A stretch of DNA of 64,000 nucleotides from contig NC_073745.1 in the NCBI RefSeq assembly GCF_029784135.1, positions 244,493,624 to 244,557,623 on the forward strand. The letters are read 5' to 3'. Below the pieces are notes generated by a model. That model was not told where the DNA came from. It did no database searches and saw nothing but the letters and a program-made list of their open reading frames with translations. This stretch comes from Toxorhynchites rutilus septentrionalis. Its lineage: Eukaryota; Arthropoda; Insecta; Diptera; Culicidae. Numbering within the stretch: position 1 is the first letter of the stretch; every line of letters begins with the position of its first letter. The position numbers were made by a program, and so were the translations under genes. Shown here one piece after another: positions 34,141-45,449 of this stretch.

Positions 34141-36880
34141 TTTTTACTGTCGAAAGGCTGTCAAACTGTCAAGCTGCCAAAAGAGTTCAGACATGTCAAT
34201 CTCGACCAATGCCATAAAATGAACAGTGATTTCGAATTCAAACTGAACAAACCTTATTCAGATTTAGGTTCGTTGAAATAGTAATTCGTGTTATTCTTCA
34301 ACTGTGTATTTTTTACGTGCGTATTTGAAAAATTGGAGGTGGCGCATAAACAGGCAATTTTCTTAATAAACTGATTAGAAACATTATCAATGAAGTGGAA
34401 ACGTTTTTACTTTATTTCACAAAATGCTGTTGCATAAGATATACTGCAATGTATTTTTGACATTCCCGCTGAACTTGCGAAACGATTGCATTGAATCCCC
34501 TCATTATGAGATGTCTACTTCTCTCGCGTTGACCACAATTAACCCCTCTCAATGACAACCCTCATCACTATTACACGTTTGCATCAGTCGTAGAGTCGTT
34601 ATCTCATTCCAAACCATAAATCTTTCACAGGTCAAAGCCCCGACCGGAAAACTGGCTCATTCCAGCGAATCTTGAGTGTTTGCCAACCGTTTGGGCCGGT
34701 TTCGAGTCTGCCAAGCCGAACGAACGCCCGATATAATTACACGCCTTGGGAGTACCGATGACTTTGACCCTTCCCGATTCGCTACGAATCTGTGTGATTG
34801 CGGTGGGCTGTTGATCATACCACAATATGTAGGGCTCGTTCCTTTGCTAATTTTGACTTCTCGATGCATAAATCATATCAGAGTGCATTTAATCGAGAAG
34901 TTCATTGGTGATGGTGATTCAAGGATGGTAGAGGGGAAACTGTGGTACTTTTCATCTCAGTTATTATATCAATGCAATTGAAATATAAATCAAATTGTCA
35001 GAGGAATATTCAAAGCAATGAGAGGTATAAAAAGCGTAAAGCTAATGATAGTTTTTCGGTTCGAGACGAACTCGTCTCCTGCCCGGCGCCGAGTGTGAAT
35101 ATGACTGACAGGTTGCCATCAATCTCCAAGCACTTAATCAGATAATTTATCGATGGAAAATGATGTGCCTTCATTCTAACAACATAAAGGACGTCGTCTG
35201 ATCGCGGATTAGTTCTATTGCCATAAATCGGTTACTCAATGAAATGACCTTTCATGCTGGCCGCCAGCTAATTATCGCTATCGATAATTAATCGCACTCC
35301 AAACTATTCACAATGTGAACACGCTTCCATAACGGACCATCAAAACAGCAGCTTTATGAAAGCACCGACCGTTGGCTCTCCGCAAGGCTTCCGAGGTCTC
35401 AAATTAAGTAATTCGTCATACAGACCCATACGAGATGCATACACACCTTTGGTGACCTTCCTGCGCACACTTCACGGCAATTGTGCAAATCCAGTTCTGG
35501 CGTCCCCCGAGCGGTCAATTGATTAGGAAAGTGTAGCCTCAGCTAATGATCGATTGATGGTTGACTTGGCTGACATACTGGTGACAAAGCGGTAAGTGCA
35601 GGTGTGTCGCATCGTGTGCAAGGTGTGGCAATGAACGCGCGACGAACGAATTGAATCGATTGCAGCTCGAACAGAAAATGTTATTATGAAATATATCGGC
35701 AACAGATTTGATTGATTACATTCTAAATGCTAATTACTGTTGTAGAATTTAGCGCTAGCACAAAAACACATCCAGCGCGATCCTGGCGTTACAATTATGG
35801 AACAAAAACTATCGTTTCTTGATATGTAATCGATTGGGTGGCATATTACACTGAGGGTGTTCTGGTACCTTATTTATAAGGTGATATAAGATGTATAGAA
35901 ACGTAGATTTTACTAAGGTAGCGAGCTCTTATTTTCACCATGAGAAACATTTCTCGTGCAATATGGTAATTTTTCCAGTATTTTCTAAGGTTCCAATGAA
36001 ATATTTTTAACCATCCTCAATTATTTTCTATTTTAATTATAAGTTTCATATTTATACACCTGACGAATTCCATGCCAACTTGTCTTTGAAGTTGACAGCA
36101 CCATCTAAGATAGCAGTGCAACGTTGTGGGTGTAAAGACATTGGTCATTTGAACAACTTTACATACTTAAAATATTCAATTAGACTAATTTTTGAAAAGG
36201 GCTAAAGATTTTTTCTCCATTTTCCACAAAAAGTTAAAACTCACACACTATAATACCTACAAAAATTTGGTCAAAGCATGAAATGTAGAAAATTATATAA
36301 ATTTTCTTTAAAAAAATATCAAACAAAATTTTAAAAATATTCACTCATAAAGTAATTTTATAAATTTTATTCTCATTTTCTCAAAAACGTATATTTTAAA
36401 TTCTCAAAAAAAAATGAATAGTCCTTACAATTTCCAACAAGTCATCAATACATCGAAAGATGGGCACGTTTACACATTTACAACTTTTTTATGTACGTCA
36501 ACTTTGTATCTTTTATGGTTTCTGGAATGTATAGCATTTTTGCATGGAAGCTCATTAAAAACTCCTCGTAACAGGAAGCACTTCCGTGTCTGTTTAGGAT
36601 AGGAAGGAAGAAATTGAAAAAAACAACACATATTTTCTTTCCCAATAACAAACAATAACCAGCTAGTTGTCAAAGGACAGAAACAGATGGAAACGGATCC
36701 GCTATACAAAGAGCAATTGTTTTATAGCGAATATTCCAGATGAAACCCAAACAACAATTACGCTATTCAAAGGACTACATTTTGCCTCGTATTCGGAAAA
36801 AAGCCTAAGCCCCAGATTGTCGATTATCTCGCAACGCAAGCACCAGAGGGGAAAATTTACAGTACGAGGCTTTCCTTAAA
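34141..36880. other. Single-copy-looking DNA, possible cis-regulatory region
   Basis: This is the longest stretch without recognisable repeats. 34550-35700 has balanced base composition and contains clustered motifs such as GCTAATTATCGCTATCGATA near 35268, an E-box in GTGCAGGTGTG near 35600, and ATCGATTGATGG near 35550. No coding frame has a domain. It may be enhancer DNA of a gene outside the window; conservation would have to show this. Confidence 0.3.
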
Positions 36881-36890
36881 ATTGCATGTA

Positions 36891-38943
36891 GGGGGAGATG
36901 GGGGTAAGACGGACATGTTAAAGAAAACTTTGTATCTTTGGAAACTCGTGTTTTTAAAAATATAAAAGCAGTTTCTTACAGCTCAATATACTAATTTTCG
37001 AAATAACTGGACAAATGTTTTATAAAAATGTGTTTTTCCATGTTTTTTACTGAAATTAAAACAAGCCGAAAAGTAGAATATTTTCATCGGTGCGGGTTTA
37101 ACCCATTAACGACCAAGCTGTAAAAATTATTTTTTTGACGAAAGCCATTGTTGTATTTTCGATTATTAACGCTAAAGGAACTCCAATGTTCAAGAATTAT
37201 GTTTTTCCCTTCTTCCATTTTCCGGGAAATGACTGTTCGAAAAATCGAACATTGGCCGAAACCCGCATTTTTTTTTGCAAGTACAAACATACTGCAAACT
37301 AAAAGTCACTTCAATTAGCAAATATACGTTATTCATAAATGCATCAATTTTGGATTCCCGGAAGAACAAGAACAGGAGAATGGAGGTCTCTAAGTATAAA
37401 TCCAAATTAATCCACCTAAGGTGAGATGTGGCATTTCTTATTTCATGTAATTTTAACTTATTACTGACAGGCTTTTTCTTTCAAACGAAAGCATATGCTG
37501 TGTTATTTTTATTGTTAACTGTGGAGAAATGTCAATGCTTAAAAACTAGTCTCTCCAATTATCCATTTCCCGAAAAAATCGAACATTTTCCAAAACCTGC
37601 AAAGTACCAGAGTACTGCTAAAAAACAATGGCATAGAGGGTTGGGAGGTTATTATTCGGTCCGGCGGAAGAATATTCACCCAAACAATCTCATAAGGATC
37701 CTCGTTGCACGTATTGATCATTTACTCCAGCTCCTCCACAAAAGAAATTCTACGGGCCGCCATCACCTAATGTTGTTACGGACAAAAAATCATACAGATT
37801 TTCGATAATATTTGCTAAATTAATCGATATTTGCAAACATTCACAACTGAAAATGCAAAAAGAAATGAAAAACCTTCCGTCTTCTAAAGTAAACAAATCA
37901 AAATGCGCAGCGGATGTTAGATGTGTTGGTGTTGATTCAGCAGAAAAAAAAATGTTCGTTATGGCCAACGTTCGATTTTTCGAACACTAAATTTCCCCGG
38001 CTGTTATTTTCCTGTATGCGGCTCAATCAAATGATTTTCGCTCTATATCACAATGTATGTTCTTTTATCAGAGCAGTACTGTAGAAAACTTCACATATTT
38101 TTGTATTTTATTGGGGTTTTTAATGGAAATTGAAAACACCTTCCAAACATACTTGCTTTAAATCGAATTTATTATCCAAAAAAGTTACTCAAAATTGTAT
38201 GAAATCGATATAAGTGATAGCTAATAAATTAAGCTATCTTTTGGTGCAAAAACATTACCATAAGGTTCCTGTCCAAAGACATGAAAAATTATCAAAGTTG
38301 CTGTTCGATTTTTCGAACGCTTGGCCTAAAATGGGTTAATGGACATGTAGTGGGGGGAATATGGACAGGTTCATAATATATGAAGCGTAGAGGTTTACGC
38401 TCGCGAGAGGAATAATTTCACTCTCTCTCTCAGTGTTTGTGCGTCCAGTAACTGAAATAGAACAAAAAGAGAAAGCAATATAAAAAAGAGTTCAATATTC
38501 TTCCCTTCACTTTCCATCATGCATTGGATATGATTATGGATGTGACTGGCCATTTCAACCCCATCAGTGCAATTATTTCAATAATTTAAATTTACCACTT
38601 ATGAATGAGTTTACTTTTCCGTACATACCTAATATCGCTTCTCTGTCAACTCACAAACCGAAATATAACCATCAGCGATTTCAATTTTGCAATTAAACCA
38701 CTCAAAATGCTTAATATCGAAGCCGCAAAAGTTACATCCACACGCGGAATCATGTTCGATTTTCGGTTTTTGTTTCTCTATTCCACTTTCGATCAGTATT
38801 CATTGTCATAGGAAGATTTAAATATTATAGAATAACATGTAGAAGGCTTTCCCATCAACAGAAATTTGAATTGCATAATGCAACTATACAAATCAACACC
38901 CTGTCCATTATACCCCCACTGTCCGTCTTACCCGCGGCTCCCA
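36891..38943. mobile_element. G-rich-ended MITE copy 1, TA duplication, carrying a TTAA element
   Basis: The left end GGGGGAGATGGGGGTAAGAC, then GGACATGTTAA, starts at 36891. The right end GTCCGTCTTACCCGCGGCTC closes at 38943. TA flanks at 36889-36890 and 38944-38945. The copy at 49352-49994 matches the left ~110 bases, then the right ~560 bases from CTCTCAGTGTTTGTGCGTCC to the end. Inside lies a 1.2-kb TTAA-flanked element (37102-38335). No transposase is recognised. A 68-95 codon frame (38605-38811, 49575-49862) is present in both copies but resembles nothing I know. Confidence 0.85.
37102..38335. mobile_element. TTAA-flanked (piggyBac-like) non-autonomous element
   Basis: TTAA is at 37098-37101 and 38336-38339. 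The ends CCCATTAACGACCAAGC and, in reverse, CCCATTTTAGGCCAAGC match in 13 of 17 positions. TTAA targeting is the hallmark of piggyBac transposases. The palindromic motif GTTCGA-ATTTT-TCGAAC or parts of it occurs near 37230, 37577, 37970 and 38303. A 126-codon frame (37428-37808) and a 72-codon frame on the other strand have no transposase motif, so it is probably mobilised in trans. Confidence 0.78.
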
Positions 38944-38945
38944 TA

Positions 38946-41536
38946 TAATCAGCACACGCGTGCATTACGAAAATCTGATCTCTACAAAATGTGTACACTT
39001 GATGGAAAAGCATTGTCATCGCCTTGATTTTTGGAAAAATGCAGTTTAGTTGATACTATGTTACCAACGCCAGTTTGTTGTGGAAACAGCGAATTTTAAT
39101 TACGAGTAGTGGGGGCAATTCGGTCATGGGGGGCAAAGTGGTCACCTGCTTGTTTGGTAGTATAACTGTTGACTAAAGATGCCGTATTGATAGTCACCTT
39201 ATATTTGAAGAATTTAATGACTTTTAAGTCACCCTGTACTTCGGTAGAGCTGTCGCACGTCAAAATATAAATAAAAACAAAAATTGCTCTCTCGATAGCC
39301 ATTAGGCCGTAGTTCTGTGCGTATGGTATCTAAGGAATTTCTAGTGAAATTTATATAAATATAAAATAAAAGTTCATGTTTTAATAAAATCTAAAATTTC
39401 GCTGAATAAAGTATATCGCTATCTTAACTTTAACACGTTACGCCCCTATTTTCTCTTGCTGCGCTTTCTATTCAGCGCGCATCAAGAGCGTTGCCACACT
39501 ATCAGTGTCGGTCCCTGTTTCCAAAGATACTTATTGTATAAATAGAAAACTAACTTAAAAATCAAAGTTCATACATTCAATAAGTTTTGGAGGCCTTCAA
39601 ATAGGCCTTAAAAATGATCGAACAAATAGGCTAGACTGAAATCATATAAAAGAGCTTGTAATTTTTCACATTTTTCCATGTCTAAAAAAGCTTCCGGTAT
39701 TCGGATTACTTTTTAAAAACCGCTCTGATGATTCGTCCATGATATCTGGTTGCACTTGTAAACGTAGTTAGTGGGCAACTTCTGGAAAAACACAAAGAAA
39801 GTTTGTTTGTTCCCAGTTTTTAAAAAAACAACACCAAGCTCAATTGTCCCATGTTGATATTCTAGGCATAATTGTCTTGCCATGTATTTTTTGTAGATTC
39901 ATAATACATAAATCGGTTCAAGAATTTAATGCCACGCTTTCAGCAGGGCTAATGCAATCATTTCTGATTTGGAAGAATGAACTAATTCTCAAAAAAGTAA
40001 AACAAAAATTAACAGAACACGTGTACACCTTGTTAGTGAATGCCTAATAACAATGAGATTTATATTATGTAAAGGTGTTGCAGATCACTACCTTCTTCAT
40101 AAAACGGTCTTTTCATGCATAATCTTTGGGAAAAACACCAAAAACTTATTGTTAGTTCCCAGTGTTTCAAAAAACAACATCAAGTTCAATTGTCCTATGT
40201 TAACATTCTAGGGATAGTCGTCCCACTATGAATTTTTAAACTTATAATCAAGCTTGATTGATTTAATTGAGGGGAACTTTTCAAATTTCATCAAACAATA
40301 GTTTACTGTTTATAAAACAAACCGGTGTATTGCTAAACTGAAATGCTTCAAGCATGTGGTAGACAAATATGCTAAAAAACTTTGATTTCGTTTATTTCAT
40401 TGCGTGGAACATGGGACAACTATGCGTACAACGGCAGCATAGGTGTCCGTCTTTCCCGACTTTCCCCTAATTATATAAGATATAGATTGTGGTATGCTTT
40501 TTAATGAAAATTTCAGCAATTTCCTACATTTTATTAGCTGACCAAAATAATCTAATATTGAATTTTAAATTTTTCTAAAAAATTAATGAAAAAAAACATT
40601 GGCCCTTTTAAAAAAAGTAGACGAATTCTTTTTTGAATATTTTAAGTATGCAAAACTGTTTGAGGGGGGACTCCGGTCGAAAAAATCGAAAATTCTTTTT
40701 TTTCGCATTTTTGGGAAGACTGTGCCCTCAGAAATGTAGCCCTAAAAGGATTTTTCGATATTTGATTTCGTTGGAAAGTTACAGCCAAAAGTATGAGATC
40801 ACCTCAAGGCATATAGTATTGCTGCATGAATTTTTAAACGCGTTTTTCTCGAAACCATATTTTTTTCAGTTGGTGGTATTGATATCTCAAGATCTATTCG
40901 ATCGATTTGGCTGAATTTTTTTCTCAGTATGTAAAAATGAATTATCTAGATGACCGTTTTTTGATATCTCGTTTTTTGAACAGAAATTTTTCATGAAAAA
41001 TCACTCATTTTTAACAAAAAAAGGCCAAAAAATCAAAAAATTTTGACAATTTTTAGAATTTTTAAAAACTTATATGTAACGCTCTAAGTGTTGTCCTAAT
41101 GTTTCAAAATATTCATTGGAATTCGTTCTGCGACACCTCGTTGCTTCTGAACCGATACCATCAGCAAGGTACCGATTTTCAGACAGCATCTACGCAGCTA
41201 GCTGACAACAACGCAATAATCATTATTCGTGTACCCAAAAAATGGAAAATACATCTTCAGATATACCTTAAATAATAAGCAAAATACCCAAACACTTCAC
41301 TTTATTATTCACTAAAAACTTGTTTGTTTTCGAATGCTTTGCGATATGTGACTTCTTTCTAGACAAATACCTAACCATTCCTAACCTTTTTATAGAATAA
41401 ATATCTTTGAGAACGGGGGCCGACACTGATATTGCGCAAACGCTCTTGATGTGGGCTGAATGTAGTAAGATGTGGGCGAAATGTAGTAAGAACAATTCGG
41501 GGCTCAACCGAATTGCCAATAGCCAGTCGAGTTTGC
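38946..41536. other. No gene; local duplication and a dispersed repeat
   Basis: About 110 bases at 39780-39895 recur at 40125-40235 (AAAAACACAAAGAAAGTTTG and TCAATTGTCCCATGTTGATA versus variants). G-rich words TGGGGGCAATTCGGTC at 39109 and, in reverse, GGGGAAAGTCGGGAAAGACG at 40470 resemble element ends, but they do not match each other well. 40650-41000 is a T-rich stretch beginning GGGGACTCCGGTCGAAAAAA, probably repeat-derived. Confidence 0.35.
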
Positions 41537-43070
41537 ATGGCCTGGTCGGGTGAAGGAGTAAAAAGTGCCCCCAAACCAAATCACTGCTGTATGGCAAATA
41601 TTGTATAGGATATTAAATAAGAAATTTTGACGGTTTATTTGAATCCCTATGGGATTTAACATAGGATCTATAGTGAAAAACGTACTTTTTCGTTTATTTA
41701 ACGCCATCCTCAAAAGCTTCGAGATAAAAATTTGAAAAAAATACTGAATGTGCATCTTAATGAAGGGGTTGTGCAAAAAATGTATATGGCGCCATTTTGT
41801 GGAAGTGGCCAATTCAGATTTGAATTTTGCATAAATAACTGTATTCTACTAGTTAAGCCCTTTCATTAGATACCCATATTGATGAAGTTCTGAGAAAATA
41901 GGTAATCCGCCATTTTGTAGTGGCCGCCATCTTAGATTTGCATTTTTTATAAATAACTGTATTCTACTAGTCAAGCCCATATTGATGGGGTTGTGAAAAA
42001 ATATATATGGCGTCATCTTACGGTGGCGGCCATTTTGGATTTGCATTTCATAAATAACTGTGTTCTACTAGTCAAGCCCTTTCATTTGATACCCATATTG
42101 ATGGGGTTCTGAGAAAATATGTAATGCGCCATTTTGTAGTGGCTGGGATTTGTATTTTTCATAAATAACTGCATTCTACTAATCAAGCCTTTTCTTTTTA
42201 TACCCATGTTTATCAAGAAAAATTATCAAAAAAAATTTAAGTACTAAAAAAAATATTGAAATTTTGAATATTTGGGATTTAGAAATTCAGTATTACTCTA
42301 ATTCATATTTAAATGTGTTCCTACGGCTTTTCTAGATATGTGTGATTTTTTTCAGATTTTTTCAGTGTTGCGCGGTACAAAATTTTTTTTTTTATATTTC
42401 CAAAAAGTCTGGCTGGGTAATGGAGTAAAATTCCCTCAAACCAAATCACCAGCTGTATGGAAAATATTTTACACTGTACTAAATAAAACATGTTGGCAGT
42501 AGTACCATATATTTGAGTCCTTATATAGTACATCATAGGATCTATGGTGAAAAATGCACCTTTTCGTTTTTTTTCTCGCCATTCTCAATAGCTTTGAGAC
42601 AAAAATATAACAAAAAATACTGAAAGTACATCTTACTAAGGTGTATCGATCAATATTTTCAAACAATTTTTCATCAAAAAATCAAATACTAAAATAAATA
42701 AATTCATTTTTATTTTAAATTATTTTTTTTTATTTCGATATTCAGTACTACTTTAGTTTGTATTCAAATTTCTTCCTACGTCTATTTAAGTATATGTGAT
42801 TTCAGAATATTTAGAATGTGTTTCGCGGTACAAAAAATTATATATATTTTCAGGCATATTGAAATTTTGAAAGAAAATATTACTTTGAGACCTAATTTTA
42901 CTCTAATTTTTATTTAAATGCGTTCTAATGTGTTGTTTTTTTTCACATGTAGCGTTATTTTCAAATAAGCTGCCAAATTTTTTTATTTAATATCCTATAT
43001 AATATTTGCCATACAGCTGGTGATTTGGTTTGGGGGCACTTTATACTCCCTTACCCGGCCAGACCCTTTG
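41537..43070. repeat. Inverted-repeat element with internal ~110-bp tandem units
   Basis: The left end GTGCCCCCAAACCAAATCAC, then GCTGTATGGCAAATATT (41568-41610), is matched in reverse at 43000-43045. A third degraded copy is at 42420-42480. Between 41760 and 42190 there are four tandem units carrying GCCATTTTGTAGTGGC, CATAAATAACTGTATTCTAC and TTTCATTTGATACCCATATT. The same words in reverse orientation occur at 45630-46520. No protein is recognisable and the exact duplication is not clear. Confidence 0.65.
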
Positions 43071-43272
43071 TCGCTACTCTCGAATCCTGGAACCCATATT
43101 ATGTAATCCAAATCTACCAATATCGGAGCGGAAATCAGTTTCGGAATCTAAATACGAGTGATGAGGAAAAAAACCGAAAACTTCGTTGTTGATGATCAAA
43201 TAATGTGGGGGGGGGGGGCTCTTCTAATGATGTTCCAGTCACTCCTCTCAAACACTTATTTTTTCAATCACA

Positions 43273-43278
43273 TTTATT
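43273..43278 (-). terminator. Poly(A) signal of the cuticular protein gene
   Basis: AATAAA on the minus strand (TTTATT on the plus), 101 bases downstream of the stop codon at 43379. It is the first such signal after the gene. Confidence 0.7.
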
Positions 43279-43378
43279 GAGTATCAAAAAGTTACAGAAT
43301 ACTAGGATAGTAGAAAGCGTTGAATTCAGTCTCGAATAGTTGCGGTGTCATATGGCTCCTAAGGACTCGATCAACAGC

Positions 43379-43862
43379 TCACAGGTGATGCTGTAGATTG
43401 TTGTAGCTAAAGGCATGAGCATGCTCATAATCTCCATCACTGCTCTGGCTCTTCTCGTGATGTTCACCGTACAGCTGTGGATGCTTAGCATGGCTAATTC
43501 TCTTAACGTGCGCTTCGAAACCCGAATGTTTATCGGCCTTGTATTCGACCACGCGTTCCGTTCCGTCGGGCTCATGCAACGAGTACTGACCCTTTACAAC
43601 ATCACCATCTCGCAGCTCCCATTGACTCTTGTGATCGCCAGTTTTGTGATCCACCACTCCGTATTCGAATTTGTACTTGGGATAGTCGTAGTAATCTTTG
43701 TGTTCCTCGGCGCCATAATCGCCTCCTCCCAGCTCGTGTTCCGCCGAGACTGCAGCGACGGCCACACAAACTATAAGAACAAACTGTAAATGACACAAAA
43801 AGTGTGATTTTGAAACTTTCACAACCAAAAACAATATCGGGTAAAAGACTCACTTTGAACAT
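43379..43862 (-). CDS. RR-2 cuticular protein, 137 aa, two exons
   Basis: A structural protein of the insect cuticle that binds chitin. Exon 1 is only ATGTTCAAA (43862-43854), followed by donor GTGAGT. The intron (43853-43784) ends TTTACAG, and exon 2 is 43783-43379. The joined N-terminus [17 protein letters not shown] is a clean signal peptide with cleavage expected before EHELGG. A three-codon first exon and phase-0 intron are usual in this family. Residues about 40-96 form the RR-2 chitin-binding domain: [44 protein letters not shown] and [10 protein letters not shown]. The C-terminal tail is His-rich ([14 protein letters not shown]), possibly relevant to cuticle cross-linking. The frame is intact. 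Reading from the upstream in-intron ATG at 43834 would lose the signal peptide start, so I prefer the spliced model. TATA box, initiator and poly(A) signal agree with it. Confidence 0.94.
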
Positions 43863-43907
43863 TCCAGATGGCTGATGGACCGGTTCACTAGAATTGAAAC
43901 GATAGAA

Positions 43908-43945
43908 GACTGATAAAGTCGAACAGCTCTGCTCGACTTTTTATA
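43908..43945 (-). promoter_or_regulatory. Core promoter of the cuticular protein gene
   Basis: A TATA box TATAAAAAG lies at 43945-43937 and the arthropod initiator TCAGTC at 43913-43908 on the minus strand, 34 bases from the first T of the TATA box to the initiator A. The 5' untranslated region would be about 48 bases. Between them, a near-perfect 20-bp palindrome GTCGAACAGCTCTGCTCGAC spans 43918-43937. Confidence 0.8.
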
Positions 43946-43949
43946 TTCC

Positions 43950-44534
43950 CCATAATGTGGTTTCATATTCACTTACGTGCGTTGCGTGGGAGTTTTAGGG
44001 TGAAAAACAGTACGTCAAATTTGTGTAACAATGGACATTATGGAACGACTTCTACGAGTCAGCTATCGATTTCGCATAGGTTTGCCAGAAGTAAATAACC
44101 AGAAATGGTTGCCAAAGCCATGTGCATGATCATAAATTTACTGGTTGACGGGTTGAGCGGAGCGATCGTTAGAAATATTGGTTACTGGAAGAAAGAAAAA
44201 CTATACTGACTGAGAAGCCGTTATCAAGTTAGTATAGGTTAGGTAGTTGATGGTTTGTTGTTCATTCCAACCTGCATTGTTAGAGTTTGTAAACTAATCG
44301 AATTAGCACCAATATTGGATAACATCATAATTAAATGAAAAGAGCAACCATGGGGAAAATCGTGTGCCATTCACTATATGTGAGTATGTGCATGATTCAT
44401 GAGCTATGCTTCAGAGGGACTCTGTTCATTGGAATGTATAGCGCAGACGTATATAATTATGCAATCTAAATGAATGAAGCGTAGTGCTTCTTCAGAGTTC
44501 AATAGGTTCGAAATGAAACCGTTGTCCAAGAACT
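43950..44534. other. Upstream region of the cuticular gene
   Basis: No repeat is recognised in 43950-44400, which may contain regulatory sites for the cuticular gene. I cannot assign specific factors. Confidence 0.35.
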
Positions 44535-44538
44535 TTAA

Positions 44539-44776
44539 CACATTAAGGACCGCACGTTTTGGGGCAAACTTAAACGCTTCATTTGTTCGGATTCCACGAA
44601 TGAGATCGTTTCCTTCGATGTGGATGAGACGAAGACGAGCCATCGGTAGACCTTGTTAGATTCTTGGGAAACCAAGGATTTAACCTTCAAGTGTAGAAAA
44701 CACGGGTTATTTCGTGATCCATCCGTAACAGACGTAACGCGAAACAAGAAAAATCTCGTGAGCGGTCCGCAATGTG
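44539..44776. mobile_element. TTAA-flanked MITE, 238 bp
   Basis: TTAA is at 44535-44538 and 44777-44780. The left end CACATTAAGGACCGCACG and, in reverse, right end CACATTGCGGACCGCTCACG match over CACATT..GGACCGC. This is a piggyBac-type layout. No coding capacity; the short frames here are unrelated to known proteins. It is different in sequence from the larger TTAA element at 37102. Confidence 0.8.
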
Positions 44777-44780
44777 TTAA

Positions 44781-45449
44781 AATCTTCAAAATCCTTAACC
44801 ACTGTGCACTTATGGTAGGGGAGATCGACACCCTGAGGATCTCCACATATTTTCAAGACCTCCCCTATTTTGATAGAATACAAACATTGATGTTTTTAGG
44901 TGAAATAGATGGGAGCTCGGCTAAAATCAACATCTTCAGAGAAACAAATGCAAACTTGTTATAGTTATTTCATAGTACTAAGAGGCTATCCATAAACTAA
45001 GTGAACACTTTAAGATTGGGGGAAAGGAAAGTTACAAATGGTACGTAATTGGATTGCAAAGATTTTGAATGATAAAAAACCAAACATATTCATTTATTTC
45101 GAATGCAAACAAAAACTGTTTACAGTTGGCTTATTGAACATCATAACCAGTGGTGCCACATTTAAATCTGTACCAATGGGTCAAAAATCTTTCTCAACTG
45201 TACTTTTTTCCAAAAATCTGTACCTTTGAAAATTTTCGTTGTGGAGAAAAAAAAAGATTTATTGCCATTAAAAAAATACTCATTTATTTACTACAAATAC
45301 AGGTCGGAATCGATTATCCGGAGTATTGATTTTTTTTTTCACTCCGGAAAATCGAATCCTCCAGATAATCGAGTAATAAAAAAAATACAATTTTCTGTCG
45401 GTAAACGTATTATAATTATGATTTGCACTTATTTATTAAACAGTTTTAT
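44781..45449. other. No gene seen
   Basis: AT-rich, no recognised repeat. Short frames at 45038-45453 are low-complexity. Confidence 0.4.

Noticed and set aside
41537..42200. CRISPR-like spacing of repeated units
   Set aside because: Units are long (~110 bp), diverged and lack spacers. This is a eukaryotic dispersed repeat.
44818..44870. Inverted pair GGGGAGATC..GATCTCC and CCTCCCCTA as a MITE
   Set aside because: Too short, and no target duplication visible.
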